Assembly (NCBI RefSeq): GCF_001544195.1
Contig: NZ_BCPY01000016.1
Location: 1-48,977, forward strand
Reading direction: 5' to 3'
Length of the DNA stretch: 48,977 nt
DNA from: Tetragenococcus solitarius NBRC 100494
Lineage (GTDB): Bacteria > Bacillota > Bacilli > Lactobacillales > Enterococcaceae
The position numbers were made by a program, and so were the translations under genes. The notes beneath the pieces were generated by a model. The model was not told the origin of the DNA. It made no database searches and saw nothing but the letters and a program-made list of their open reading frames with translations. Below, in pieces: positions 17,038 through 26,123 of this stretch (positions are counted from its first letter, which is position 1; each line of letters starts with the position of its first letter).

Positions 17038-18843
17038 ATGGTTTTTTCATACAAAACTAGAAACGAAGAAATAGAAAAAGTACAAAATGAAGACATAGAT
17101 GTATTTGTGATAGGAGGAGGCATTACCGGAGCTGGCGTAGCTGTACAAGCCGCCGCTTCCGGTATGAAAACTGCCTTAGTTGAAATGCAAGACTTTGCCG
17201 AAGGGACATCTTCTCGGTCAACAAAGTTAGTTCATGGCGGAATTCGGTATTTGAAAACATTTGATGTAGAAGTGGTATCTGATACAGTTAAAGAACGGGC
17301 CAATGTTCAAAGAATTGCTCCGCATATTCCCAAACCAGATCCCATGCTGTTACCGATTTATGACGAACCAGGCGCAACATTTAACATGTTTTCTGTAAAA
17401 GTGGCTATGGATTTATATGATCGTTTGGCTGGTGTGTCTGGTAAATATGCTAATTATATCTTAAATAAATCTGAAGTACTTAAAAGAGAACCGCAATTAG
17501 AAAAAGAAGGCTTGCAAGGCGGGGGAGTTTATCTTGATTTTCGGAATAATGATGCCCGTCTCGTTATTGAAAATATAAAAAAAGCCCACGAAGATGGAGC
17601 TTATGCGTTAAACAAAGCTAAAGTTGAAAAGATTACCCATGACCAAGAAGGTCAAGTTAATGGAGCAGAGGTAAAAGATTTACTTACAGGGAAAACTTTC
17701 CATATCAGTGCAAAAGTCGTTATCAATACTTCAGGTCCATGGAGCGATATAGTACGTAATTTAGATAAAAAAGACGATTTGTCTGATCAAATGCGTCCGA
17801 CAAAAGGGGTTCATTTGGTAGTAGATAAAGAAAAGTTAAATGTACCACAACCTACTTATTTTGATACGGGTGAAAATGATGGACGTATGATTTTTGTTGT
17901 ACCAAGAGAAGACAAAACATATTTTGGTACTACAGACACCGATTACCATGGAGATTTAAATCATCCAACGGTTACTAAAGAAGATGTCGACTATCTGTTA
18001 AGAATTGTCAACCGCCGCTATCCTGAAGCAAATATTTCTTTAGATGATATTGAATCCAGCTGGGCTGGCTTACGTCCGTTGATTACGGCAAATGGCGGTT
18101 CCGATTATAACGGCGGCGGTAGCGGCAAACTTTCTGATGAAAGCTTTAATAACGTTGTCCATACGACCAAGGAATATTTAGAAGATAAGGCAAAACGAGA
18201 TGAAGTGGAAAAAGCCATCAAAGAAGCTGATAGTGAGCAAGATAACGGCGAAGTAGACCCTTCACAAGTTTCCCGAGGAAGCAGCTTAGAAGAAGCCAGC
18301 GATGGTTTGCTTACTCTTTCAGGAGGCAAGATCACGGATTACCGTTTAATGGCAGAAGGCGCTTTGAAAAAAATTCAAGAAAAATTGGATAAACCATTTA
18401 AGCTAGTGGATTCTAAAAAATACCCTGTTTCGGGTGGTGATATTGATCCTGAAAATGTGGATGAAGAAATCGCTCAGCTAGCTCAACAAGCACAAGATAA
18501 AGGATTAAATGAAAAAGATGCGCTTTATCTGGCTAATCTATATGGGTCAAATCTACCTAAGGTACTCACTTATGATGAACCTGTTAAAGGATTGAGTAAA
18601 CGTGATAGCCTTTCATTAAATTATGCGTTAAATGAAGAGCTAGTGTTGACACCTGTTGACTATTTCATGCGTCGGACCAACTTTATTCTATTTATCCGGG
18701 ATGAATTAGATGCTTTAGAGCAACCAGTAATTGATAAGATGGCTGAATTTTATCAATGGAGCGATGAACAAAAAGTCAATTATCAAAAGGAATTGGCAGA
18801 AGTAGTGGCAGAGTCAGATTTGAAAGAACTGAAGGAGGATTAA
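17038..18843 (+). CDS. glpO: Alpha-glycerophosphate oxidase
   Basis: This FAD enzyme oxidises glycerol 3-phosphate to dihydroxyacetone phosphate and passes electrons to O2, forming H2O2. The N-terminal FAD motif VIGGGITGAGVAVQAAASG and the GTSSRSTKLVHGGIRYL segment are diagnostic for GlpD/GlpO. An insertion of about 50 charged residues between ~365 and ~420 (EYLEDKAKRDEVEKAIKEAD) marks it as the oxidase GlpO of enterococci and streptococci rather than the respiratory GlpD. The start is the ATG at 17038, three nt after the glpK stop (601 residues); a TTG at 17035 is less likely. GGAAAGAAGG at the end of glpK is its ribosome binding site. It is the second gene of the glycerol operon, and its peroxide gives a reason for a linked NADH-dependent flavoprotein. 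Confidence 0.96.
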   Translation: MVFSYKTRNEEIEKVQNEDIDVFVIGGGITGAGVAVQAAASGMKTALVEMQDFAEGTSSRSTKLVHGGIRYLKTFDVEVVSDTVKERANVQRIAPHIPKPDPMLLPIYDEPGATFNMFSVKVAMDLYDRLAGVSGKYANYILNKSEVLKREPQLEKEGLQGGGVYLDFRNNDARLVIENIKKAHEDGAYALNKAKVEKITHDQEGQVNGAEVKDLLTGKTFHISAKVVINTSGPWSDIVRNLDKKDDLSDQMRPTKGVHLVVDKEKLNVPQPTYFDTGENDGRMIFVVPREDKTYFGTTDTDYHGDLNHPTVTKEDVDYLLRIVNRRYPEANISLDDIESSWAGLRPLITANGGSDYNGGGSGKLSDESFNNVVHTTKEYLEDKAKRDEVEKAIKEADSEQDNGEVDPSQVSRGSSLEEASDGLLTLSGGKITDYRLMAEGALKKIQEKLDKPFKLVDSKKYPVSGGDIDPENVDEEIAQLAQQAQDKGLNEKDALYLANLYGSNLPKVLTYDEPVKGLSKRDSLSLNYALNEELVLTPVDYFMRRTNFILFIRDELDALEQPVIDKMAEFYQWSDEQKVNYQKELAEVVAESDLKELKED

Positions 18844-18848
18844 TAATC

Positions 18849-19568
18849 GTGAGTAGTGATAGTTTACAAATATTTAGTGAATTTTTAGGAACAGCTATAC
18901 TTGTTTTACTAGGTGACGGGGTGGTTGCCGGAGTAAATTTAAAAAATAGTAAGTCAGAAGGCGCCGGTTGGGTAGCTGTAACGATGGGCTGGGGTATGGG
19001 CCTTGCTATCGCAGTTTATATCGCTGGTTTTATGGGACCAGCTCATTTAAACCCAGCGGTGACGATTGCTTTTGCCGCAATGGGCGACTTTTCGACTGGT
19101 TTAGTCGTTCCTTTCATTATCGCCCAAATTCTAGGTGGTATTGTCGGTGCGGCCCTTGTTTGGTTAGCTTATATGCCATTATGGGATGAAACAAAAGATC
19201 AAGATGCTATTTTAGGTACATTTGCAACGGCTCCAGCTGTACGTAACTTAACAGCTAACACTGTAACTGAAATCATCGGTACTTTTATTTTGGTACTAGG
19301 GTTACTTGGCTTAGGAGAAAATCAACTTTCTGACGGCTTTAATCCGCTTCTTGTAGGTATTCTGGTACTATCCATCGGACTTTCACTTGGTGGACCTACC
19401 GGTTATGCTATCAACCCAGCGCGTGATTTGGGCCCAAGAATTGCGCACCAAATCTTGCCAATTGCCAATAAAGGTGCTTCCGATTGGAGTTACTCATGGG
19501 TTCCCATTGTTGGTCCCATTGTCGGTGGTTTAGTCGCGGCAGGAGTATTTAGCGTTATTCCATTTTAA
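18849..19568 (+). CDS. glpF: Glycerol uptake facilitator (aquaglyceroporin)
   Basis: A 239-residue six-helix channel of the MIP family. The two pore motifs are NPA at 68-70 (HLNPAVT) and NPA at 189-191 (AINPARDLGPR); the Asp after the second NPA-Arg is the signature of glycerol-conducting rather than water-only channels. The start is a GTG 8 nt after GGAGG, which lies at the end of glpO. It lets glycerol diffuse in, and GlpK traps it by phosphorylation. It ends the operon, with a strong terminator directly downstream. Confidence 0.96.
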   Translation: MSSDSLQIFSEFLGTAILVLLGDGVVAGVNLKNSKSEGAGWVAVTMGWGMGLAIAVYIAGFMGPAHLNPAVTIAFAAMGDFSTGLVVPFIIAQILGGIVGAALVWLAYMPLWDETKDQDAILGTFATAPAVRNLTANTVTEIIGTFILVLGLLGLGENQLSDGFNPLLVGILVLSIGLSLGGPTGYAINPARDLGPRIAHQILPIANKGASDWSYSWVPIVGPIVGGLVAAGVFSVIPF

Positions 19569-19582
19569 GAAATTAAAAAATG

Positions 19583-19638
19583 AACACTTCTATGTAACAA
19601 ACTCGCAGCTAGAGTCGTTACATAGAAGTGTTTTTTGT
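19583..19638 (+). terminator. Terminator of the glpKOF operon
   Basis: A 16-bp perfect stem, AACACTTCTATGTAAC (19583-19598) with GTTACATAGAAGTGTT (19617-19632), runs into a T-run. It also separates glpF from the convergent TetR gene. Confidence 0.93.
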
Positions 19639-19657
19639 TTAATATTATAGAAGTAAA

Positions 19658-20257
19658 TTATTGTTTAATTCCCTGTAGTAACCATTTTTTTTGAAAACGG
19701 AAATCTTGAACTAACTCTTCGGTACTCCAATTATTGACAATACAATCAGTAAGAGCATCCATCACTAAATTCATTATGAAATATAAAAAGCTAAGAGCCT
19801 CCTCATAAGAATTTATAGCAAAATGATTGTGTTTAAGCAGATCTAACCATTGAGAAAACATTGGCGAACTCGGGGACAATGCTTTACGTTTGGTCATTTG
19901 TGAATGACTACTTTGAGTGAGTAATTGAAGCATTTGCCAATAACGCTCATTTCGATCTAATTTGCTGCAATATATTAGAAAATTTTCGATACCTAAGAAA
20001 AAGTCTTGCTTATGCTGACTGATAGATGCCAAGATATCACCATGAATTTTCATGGCATATTTATGAATAAGATAGAAGTAGGCATCTTCTAAATCTTGAA
20101 AATATTTATAGAAAGCACCTCGAGACATCTGCATTGCTTCAACAATTTCTGAGACTTTCACTTGGCTAATATGGCGATTATAAAATTTTTCCAATAATAT
20201 TTGTTCAATACGTTGCTTTTTATTCTGTGACAAATTGAGAAATGTTTCTTTAGGCAT
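19658..20257 (-). CDS. TetR-family regulator, probably of the adjacent HrtAB-like exporter
   Basis: A 199-residue TetR/AcrR protein. The HTH covers about residues 30-55 (ISQVKVSEIVEAMQMSRGAF, followed by YKYFQD). The remainder is the all-helical ligand domain. The start is an ATG behind AAAGGGG. It lies immediately downstream of hrtA on the same strand but has its own promoter. That promoter carries GTGACA at -35, the same half site found in both palindromes before hrtB, so this protein very likely represses both promoters. By analogy with HrtR of Lactococcus and FhtR of Enterococcus faecalis, the ligand may be heme; the analogy rests on the neighbour, not on ligand residues I can verify. Confidence 0.85.
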   Translation of the reverse strand: MPKETFLNLSQNKKQRIEQILLEKFYNRHISQVKVSEIVEAMQMSRGAFYKYFQDLEDAYFYLIHKYAMKIHGDILASISQHKQDFFLGIENFLIYCSKLDRNERYWQMLQLLTQSSHSQMTKRKALSPSSPMFSQWLDLLKHNHFAINSYEEALSFLYFIMNLVMDALTDCIVNNWSTEELVQDFRFQKKWLLQGIKQ

Positions 20258-20288
20258 TAGTTTTCCCCTTTAGCGACCTTTATCCATA

Positions 20289-20316
20289 GTATACTCGTGC
20301 TTACTTTTTTTGTCAC
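20289..20316 (-). promoter_or_regulatory. Promoter of the TetR gene with operator half site
   Basis: On the minus strand GTGACA (-35, 20316-20311), 17 bp and TATACT (-10, 20294-20289). The -35 hexamer is preceded by TA, giving TAGTGACA, the same half site as in the hrtB promoter palindromes, which points to autoregulation. Confidence 0.6.
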
Positions 20317-20467
20317 TATCGAAAAGGGCCTGTGATATACATAAGTTCCTTTAATCATAAAATATCCGAACTATAAGAGAGATAGCTCCTGCAGTTACTC
20401 GTCGTAAATTCACGACAATTAGAAAATCTTATCAAATAGAATTTGGGTATTTTTGTCTTGTCTTTAC

Positions 20468-21145
20468 TTATGTCACAGACCTAAGTAATTTACCGTCTTT
20501 CATCTGGTATATCCGGTCACTCCAGTGAGTCATTCGTTCATCGTGCGTCACCATGACTGTAGCTTTTTGTTTTTCATGTGCTTCTTTTACTAACAATTTA
20601 ACTACTTCATAAGCATGTTCTGTATCTAAACTTGCCGTAGGCTCATCTGCTAGAATCAGGCTTGGATTATTAAATAGCGCACGTGCGATGGCTACTCGTT
20701 GTCGTTCGCCTCCAGATAGATCACGCGGATAGCTATTTTTTAAGGAAGCAATGTCCAAAGATTCCAATAGTTCGTTTATTTGCTCGTTAGAAGGTTTACG
20801 TTTGTCTACTTTATCGACTAGAAAAAATTGCTCTTTGACCTTTAAAAATGGGATTAAATTAGAACTTTGTAAAATAAAACCAATTTCCTTAAAACGTAAA
20901 TCAGAGCGCTTTTTTTCTGGTAAGTTGGAAAAAGAGGTTCCATTAATTAAAATATCGCCAGAAGTTGGGCTTTGTAGGCCACCAGAAATAGTTAAAAATG
21001 TACTTTTCCCTGAACCAGAAGGGCCAATAATGCTTATGAATTCTCCTTTTTTAACTGTAAAATTAATTTCTTTTAAGGCGGTGATTTCTGTACGTCCAGA
21101 ACCAAATTTTTTAAAAATATTGTCCATAACTAATATATCGTTCAT
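20468..21145 (-). CDS. hrtA: ABC transporter ATP-binding protein, HrtA-like
   Basis: The 225-residue ATPase has Walker A GPSGSGKST near 40, signature LSGGERQRVAIARAL near 142, Walker B ILADEPTASLD and a switch histidine (VMVTHDE). It belongs to the MacB/LolD/HrtA group, which powers mechanotransmission-type exporters with FtsX-fold permeases. Its ribosome binding site AGGAGG lies in the last codons of the permease gene, and the start is 2 nt after that gene's stop, so translation is coupled. With HrtB and the TetR regulator it forms a probable heme or hydrophobic toxicant efflux unit. HrtA is a best-fit name from partner and layout. Confidence 0.85.
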   Translation of the reverse strand: MNDILVMDNIFKKFGSGRTEITALKEINFTVKKGEFISIIGPSGSGKSTFLTISGGLQSPTSGDILINGTSFSNLPEKKRSDLRFKEIGFILQSSNLIPFLKVKEQFFLVDKVDKRKPSNEQINELLESLDIASLKNSYPRDLSGGERQRVAIARALFNNPSLILADEPTASLDTEHAYEVVKLLVKEAHEKQKATVMVTHDERMTHWSDRIYQMKDGKLLRSVT

Positions 21146-21147
21146 AA

Positions 21148-22212
21148 TTATCCTCCTATAGCGGTAATGGGGTCAACTTTAGCAACTGATCGTATCGAAA
21201 ATAATCCTCCAATAATAGCGACAGAAACTAAAACAAAACTATACAGCAGCCACTGTGTCCAAATAATGGTAAAAGGCATCGCAGTAGGTAAGACCCAACT
21301 TGTAAGATAAGCAAGTAACATTGCAATTCCAGTGCCAAGTCCGCCTATGACAAATGATTGCGCAATGATTGATTTTGCTATGAACCAATTTCGTATACCT
21401 TGAGCTTTCATCACACCGAAAATAGCGTTTTTCTGCAGGGTAATAACATACATAAAAATACCTATAACGGCTGTAGCTGTGATAAATAAGAAATAGATCA
21501 TAGCATCTAATGTAAGATTTTGGGCCGAATAACCGGGGATGTTTTCAATCAATTCGGAAGTCGTTAATAGATCTAAATCTTCATCATTTTCTATTTGAGT
21601 AGTCTTTTTTTCTGTAGCAATTGCATTGATTGGTTTTTCTTTATCGGAAGTAAACGACTGATTCCCAAACTTCATCGATGTCCAAGTTTCCAAGTCTGTA
21701 TAAACCACAGGGGTTACGGTATAATAGGTCTCTGGGAAAATACCGGTAATGGTTAATTCTTCTTCATATTGACCAATATTAATTTTATCGCCAATTTGAT
21801 ATCCTGTATCTGCTAAATTCTGTGAAATGATAATGTCATTTTTATATCTAAATTTTTTACCTTGAGTAAGTTCAGGCAATAAAAAAGCTTGTTTGCTGGT
21901 ACCAAATACTGTAATATCTTGCTGCGTTCCTTTAATAGCGCCACTGTATAAACCAATCGGAGCTTTGGTAGAACTTTGTATATTATCAATATCACCTCTT
22001 GTTAGCTGAGAAGCAGTGAGTGTTTTATTAGCTTCCTCTGATAAAACAATTTCTTCAGCTTGCCAGTCTTCTACGCCTTTTTTAAATTCTTCTGCTAATC
22101 CTCTTGCTAATCCAGATAGCATAAAGACGACATAAGCAATTAAAACCATCATCCCAATGATTAAGCCAAAACGTAGCTTTGAATAACGCATTTCTTTTAA
22201 TGCTAAGAACAT
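21148..22212 (-). CDS. hrtB: FtsX-type ABC permease, HrtB-like
   Basis: A 354-residue MacB/FtsX-fold permease: one membrane helix at the N-terminus (~15-38), a ~190-residue extracellular domain, and three helices from ~235 to the end. The opening MFLALKEMRYSKLRFGLIIG matches my memory of HrtB proteins (MFLA-K-E---KLR-GLIIG). HrtBA removes toxic heme from the membrane in Staphylococcus, Lactococcus and Enterococcus. The start is an ATG 8 nt after AGGAGG. It is the first gene of the hrtB-hrtA unit behind a promoter with two matching operators. Other efflux substrates remain possible. Confidence 0.82.
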   Translation of the reverse strand: MFLALKEMRYSKLRFGLIIGMMVLIAYVVFMLSGLARGLAEEFKKGVEDWQAEEIVLSEEANKTLTASQLTRGDIDNIQSSTKAPIGLYSGAIKGTQQDITVFGTSKQAFLLPELTQGKKFRYKNDIIISQNLADTGYQIGDKINIGQYEEELTITGIFPETYYTVTPVVYTDLETWTSMKFGNQSFTSDKEKPINAIATEKKTTQIENDEDLDLLTTSELIENIPGYSAQNLTLDAMIYFLFITATAVIGIFMYVITLQKNAIFGVMKAQGIRNWFIAKSIIAQSFVIGGLGTGIAMLLAYLTSWVLPTAMPFTIIWTQWLLYSFVLVSVAIIGGLFSIRSVAKVDPITAIGG

Positions 22213-22247
22213 GTCTGTGACCTCCTAGTTAAATTAACATTCAACAA

Positions 22248-22266
22248 AAGTGACACTTTGTCACTT
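22248..22266. promoter_or_regulatory. TetR operator, proximal palindrome
   Basis: AAGTGACA-CTT-TGTCACTT is a perfect 19-bp palindrome. It lies downstream of the hrtB -10 and 36 bp before the start codon, so a bound repressor would block elongation or promoter clearance. Confidence 0.75.
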
Positions 22267-22272
22267 GCTTAT

Positions 22273-22305
22273 TTACTATACAGCAAAAGTGACAAAATGT
22301 CACTA
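22273..22305 (-). promoter_or_regulatory. hrtB promoter overlapping the distal TetR operator
   Basis: On the minus strand the -35 is GTGACA and the -10 TATAGT, 17 bp apart. The -35 is part of the second palindrome, AAGTGACA-AAA-TGTCACTA on the plus strand (22287-22305), one mismatch from perfect. The two palindromes are 39 bp centre to centre, close to four helical turns, so two dimers would bind the same face. Confidence 0.7.
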
Positions 22306-22345
22306 ATAAAATGAATTTTTTACTGAATAAGTTTTAGACATAAAA

Positions 22346-22377
22346 AAAGAAGCTACCGACTGAAGGTAACTTCTTCT
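22346..22377. terminator. Terminator of copB (bidirectional form)
   Basis: GAAGCTACC (22349-22357) pairs with GGTAACTTC (22364-22372) with one mismatch; on the minus strand a run of seven T follows. It lies just after the copB stop and before the hrtB promoter. Confidence 0.85.
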
Positions 22378-22388
22378 TTAAATGAATG

Positions 22389-24446
22389 TTAATCAATTTT
22401 AAGCAGCATGGCATTAATAGCAACAATAATTGTACTTAGGGACATCACAATAGCGCCGACAGCAGGGCTTAAAATGATGCCAATTGGAGCTAAGACGCCT
22501 GCTGCTAGTGGGATAGCTACAATGTTGTAGCCAGCTCCCCACCAGATATTTTGAATCATCTTACGTTGCGTACGTTTAGCAAGCGTTAAGAAGTGGAGAA
22601 TATCGGCTGGATCACTTTTGACTAAGATGACATCCGCTGAATCAATCGCCACGTCTGTACCAGCACCGATAGCAACGCCAATGTCCGCTCTTGCTAAGCT
22701 AGGTGCATCGTTAACTCCGTCGCCGACCATCATTACAGTTTGACCGTTATTACGGTAATCCTTGACTAACTTTTCTTTGTCTTCAGGCATTAATTCAGCG
22801 TGTACATCATCAATGCCTAGTTCGCTTGCTACCGATTGTGCAACTTGTTGGTTGTCACCCGTTAACATAACAGGGGTGACATTTTGACCCTTTAATGATT
22901 GGATCATTGATTTAGCATTTTCTTTAATTTGATCACCTTGAGCAACCAGTCCGATATTTTTTTCATCGATTAATAAGAAACTGACCGAATTTCCTTGTTT
23001 TGATAATTGATCAAAAGTGTCTTTGTCATAGTCAATCGATTGTTTATTCAAATAAGAAACACTAGCTACTTTAATACTTTTTCCATTCACTGTACCTTCT
23101 AATCCGACCCCTGGTAGATTGTTGACATCTGAAGCTTCAGGTATATCCAATGATAGTTCTTCTGCTTTATTTAAAATGCCGACAGCTAAGGGGTGGCTAG
23201 AATTTTGTTCTAATGCTGAAATATAAGTGAGTACTTGCTCAGCTGAATAGTCATTGTTAAATGAACGATAATCGTTTACGGCAAAATTACCTTCTGTTAA
23301 TGTGCCAGTTTTATCCATTAAAATGACATCGACATTTTTAGCTGTTTCTAGCGCTTCACGGTTTTGTAATAATACCCCATTTTTTGCACCTAGAGAAGTT
23401 GAGCGTGCAATAACTAGAGGAATTGCTAGACCTAATGCGTGCGGACAAGCGATCACAAGTACGGTGACCATTCGTTCAAAAGCTGTACTCAAATCAGAAG
23501 TAATGAGCCAACCAATAAAAGCTAAGATTCCAGCGGCTAGGGCAACATAGAATAACCATTTAGCGACACGGTCTGACAATGTTTCCACTTTTGATTTTTC
23601 GTTTTGTGCATTTTCAACAAGCGACATTACTTGAGAAAGATAACCGGACTCGCCTGTTCCGGTGACTTCAACAGTGATTGTACCAGAGCCATTAACAGAA
23701 CCACCAATGACAGTATCTTTTTGTGATTTTTCTACTTCTTTTGATTCCCCAGTGACCATTGCTTCATTAACACTGGTAGAGCCCTTGATGATGGTACCAT
23801 CTGTTGGAATTTTTTCACCCGCTTTAATTAATACATGTTGTCCTTCTTGGACGTCTTGTAAAGAGATATCTTTGGTATCTCCATTTTCATTGACAACATG
23901 AGCAGTGTTTGGTAATAACTGTGCCATTTCTTCTAGTGCATTTCCGGCATTGCTTACTGCATTCATTTCAACCCAATGGCCAAGCAGCATAATCACAACC
24001 AATGTAGCTAGTTCCCAAAAGAAATCCATAACATGATCTGCTTGAGGGACAAAATGGTTCATAATAAAAGCATACAAGCTATATACATAAGCAACGGTAA
24101 TTCCTAGTGAAATTAAGGTCATCATTGCCGGCTCTTTAGATGATAACTCCATTTTTGCTCCTTGTAGAAAGGGCATCCCGCCATAAAAGAACAATATTGT
24201 GGCTAGAATTAAAACTACCCATCCAGACCCAGGAAATTGAAATTGGAACGGTAAGTCTATTCCCATCATCGGCGACATTAAAATAATAGGGATGGTCAAA
24301 ATTAATGATATGAAAAATTTGGGTTTTAAATTTCCCATATGCATGGAATGATCCATACCGGAATGACCACCATGATTATGTTCGTGCTCCATGTGTTCGT
24401 GTTGATGTTCATCTTTATTGCTATGATGTTCATGATTTGTACTCAT
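22389..24446 (-). CDS. copB: Copper-type P1B ATPase, CopB subgroup
   Basis: The start chosen is the ATG at 24446-24444, 8 nt after AAAGGAGG (685 residues); the open frame continues upstream, but without a ribosome binding site. The N-terminus is a His-rich metal-binding tail ([20 protein letters not shown]). Membrane segments follow, with the ion-site motif CPH at 334-336, the phosphorylation site DKTGT at 378-382, the HP locus [14 protein letters not shown] and GDGVND. CPH plus a His-rich N-terminus without a CxxC domain is the CopB subgroup, which exports copper (Cu2+ or Cu+; silver possible). Eight helices are expected. No copY or copZ is adjacent. The gene has its own promoter region with a cop-box-like palindrome and its own terminator. 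Confidence 0.93.
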   Translation of the reverse strand: MSTNHEHHSNKDEHQHEHMEHEHNHGGHSGMDHSMHMGNLKPKFFISLILTIPIILMSPMMGIDLPFQFQFPGSGWVVLILATILFFYGGMPFLQGAKMELSSKEPAMMTLISLGITVAYVYSLYAFIMNHFVPQADHVMDFFWELATLVVIMLLGHWVEMNAVSNAGNALEEMAQLLPNTAHVVNENGDTKDISLQDVQEGQHVLIKAGEKIPTDGTIIKGSTSVNEAMVTGESKEVEKSQKDTVIGGSVNGSGTITVEVTGTGESGYLSQVMSLVENAQNEKSKVETLSDRVAKWLFYVALAAGILAFIGWLITSDLSTAFERMVTVLVIACPHALGLAIPLVIARSTSLGAKNGVLLQNREALETAKNVDVILMDKTGTLTEGNFAVNDYRSFNNDYSAEQVLTYISALEQNSSHPLAVGILNKAEELSLDIPEASDVNNLPGVGLEGTVNGKSIKVASVSYLNKQSIDYDKDTFDQLSKQGNSVSFLLIDEKNIGLVAQGDQIKENAKSMIQSLKGQNVTPVMLTGDNQQVAQSVASELGIDDVHAELMPEDKEKLVKDYRNNGQTVMMVGDGVNDAPSLARADIGVAIGAGTDVAIDSADVILVKSDPADILHFLTLAKRTQRKMIQNIWWGAGYNIVAIPLAAGVLAPIGIILSPAVGAIVMSLSTIIVAINAMLLKID

Positions 24447-24491
24447 TACAGATCCTCCTTTTTTGTTATCCACGTTTAGTGTAGCACTATT

Positions 24492-24507
24492 GTTTACTAA
24501 TGTAAAC
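24492..24507. promoter_or_regulatory. cop-box-like palindrome upstream of copB
   Basis: GTTTAC-TAAT-GTAAAC is an inverted repeat whose core TACTAATGTA differs by one base from the CopY box TACANNTGTA of enterococci and lactococci. It lies 46 bp before the copB start, suggesting copper-responsive repression by a CopY encoded elsewhere. Confidence 0.45.
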
Positions 24508-24534
24508 GAAAATGAACGATTCAAAAGAAAGCTT

Positions 24535-25875
24535 TTAGAGTAGACCATCCAAACCACCAGCGCCACCATTATGGCCGCCGACCAAATGACTGCGGGCAAT
24601 ACTACGCGCGCCTTCTAGTTTACTTGTTGCATAAACGATTGAATTAAAACCATATTTAGCGCGTATTTTATCAATCACTTTATCTAAACGTTCTTCGTTT
24701 AAATAGTTGTTAACATCTTCAAATAAGTCCAGTTCGCGAGCTTGCGTATAAGTTAATTTAGAATAAGAAATTCCAACATGACGCACAGCCTGTCCATGAT
24801 AATATTTACGAAATAAGTTTATACAGTGAGCTTTTAACTCTTTATTGGTATTTGTAGGAGGAATTTTCATTTGGTGAGAAAAATCTCCATCTGTCTCACC
24901 ATAAGCAGCACCAATATAAAGGTGAACACAGGAAGTTAAGCAACCATGACGACGAATTCTGGCGGCCACTTGTTCGGCTAATTCACCAATGACAATCTCA
25001 ATTTCGCGTTGGATGGTGTAGTTTTTTGGCAGTACTTGGCTGTTGCCGTACGATTTTTCTTTAACTACTGGAGGTGTTTCGGATAAAATGGTCCGATCAA
25101 TACCATTTGCGTGATGATAAAGTTGCTCTCCAATGACACCAAAACGATAATAAAGGAGGTCCACATCAGCGTGAGCCAGTTGTTTAATTGTATTAATGCC
25201 AATTTTAGCCAACTGTTTTTTTGTACGAAAACCAATTCCCCAAAATTCGGTCATAGGATGAATTTGCCAAACCTTATTTTGGACATCTTGATAAGTCCAC
25301 TCTGCAATATATCCATTCTCTTTTTGATATTTTGCATCCGTGTCAAGCGCTAATTTACCAAGTAATGGATTATCACCAATTCCTACAGAAATAATTAAGC
25401 CCGTTTTTTCACGAACTTCTTCTTGAATTTTTCTAGCCAACAACCAACGCTTTTCTTGCCGCGATAAATTTGGATCAGGAAAGAATAAATTTAATGAGTG
25501 TGTAACATCTAAAATTGATTCATCAATTGAATAAATTAATAAATCTTCTGAAGCTACATAAGTCTGAAATAATTGATTTAAAGCGACATTTTTTTTAATG
25601 TACAAATTCATTCGTGGCGGAACTTGTTTTAATAAGGGGTGGTCAGGTAAATTATCTACACGCGATACATTGGAAATTCCCAATATTTCTTTAGCCTTAG
25701 GCGAAGTAGCTAATATCAAACCATTTCCAGTATTATCAGCATGGCTAGCCACGACAAGGAGTGTTTCCAAAGGGTCCCAACCATGAGAAATACATTCTAC
25801 TGTAGCGTAGAAACTTTTTACATCAATAAATAAAATGTCCCGTAGCGGTTCTTTTTTATAATCAAAATAAACCAA
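24535..25875 (-). CDS. Y-family DNA polymerase (UvrX/UmuC-type), SOS-controlled
   Basis: The preferred start is the TTG at 25875-25873, 5 nt after AGGTGGTGA, giving 446 residues that begin [10 protein letters not shown]; a GTG 9 nt upstream lies inside that site. The palm has the metal-binding aspartate in [14 protein letters not shown] and the catalytic pair in YSIDES. A helix-hairpin-helix-like region ([20 protein letters not shown]) and the C-terminal little-finger domain follow. The enzyme copies damaged DNA (translesion synthesis). It is of the UvrX/UmuC-like group common on Firmicutes chromosomes and plasmids, distinct from housekeeping DinB. The C-terminus ends in a glycine-rich tail (GGHNGGAGG). 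A perfect LexA box overlaps its promoter region. Confidence 0.92.
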   Translation of the reverse strand: MVYFDYKKEPLRDILFIDVKSFYATVECISHGWDPLETLLVVASHADNTGNGLILATSPKAKEILGISNVSRVDNLPDHPLLKQVPPRMNLYIKKNVALNQLFQTYVASEDLLIYSIDESILDVTHSLNLFFPDPNLSRQEKRWLLARKIQEEVREKTGLIISVGIGDNPLLGKLALDTDAKYQKENGYIAEWTYQDVQNKVWQIHPMTEFWGIGFRTKKQLAKIGINTIKQLAHADVDLLYYRFGVIGEQLYHHANGIDRTILSETPPVVKEKSYGNSQVLPKNYTIQREIEIVIGELAEQVAARIRRHGCLTSCVHLYIGAAYGETDGDFSHQMKIPPTNTNKELKAHCINLFRKYYHGQAVRHVGISYSKLTYTQARELDLFEDVNNYLNEERLDKVIDKIRAKYGFNSIVYATSKLEGARSIARSHLVGGHNGGAGGLDGLL

Positions 25876-25899
25876 AATCACCACCTGCTTTCAATAATT

Positions 25900-25919
25900 A
25901 TTATACGAACAAATGTTCC
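25900..25919 (-). promoter_or_regulatory. LexA (SOS) box and -10 of the Y-family polymerase gene
   Basis: CGAACAAATGTTCC (25906-25919) matches the Gram-positive LexA/DinR consensus CGAACRNRYGTTYC at every position. The minus-strand -10 TATAAT (25905-25900) abuts it, so bound LexA would occlude RNA polymerase. It is 31 bp before the polymerase start. Confidence 0.88.
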
Positions 25920-26123
25920 ACAAAGTAAAGGGGAACTTATTTCTAAATAACAAATTGAATAGGTGAAAAATTTTTTATTTAATAAACAGGAAAGACTGCT
26001 TCTTATTTTGAGGCTTACAAACAAAGAATGAATAAATTTTTGATAACGTTTTATTTTATTATAATACTTAGACATGGTACACTAAAGTTGTAGCATATAA
26101 ATTATGTAGGAGGGGAATAATAT

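Noticed and set aside
24447-24599. Longer copB start adding 51 residues
   Set aside because: The extension crosses the cop-box-like operator and has no ribosome binding site; the ATG at 24446 follows AAAGGAGG.
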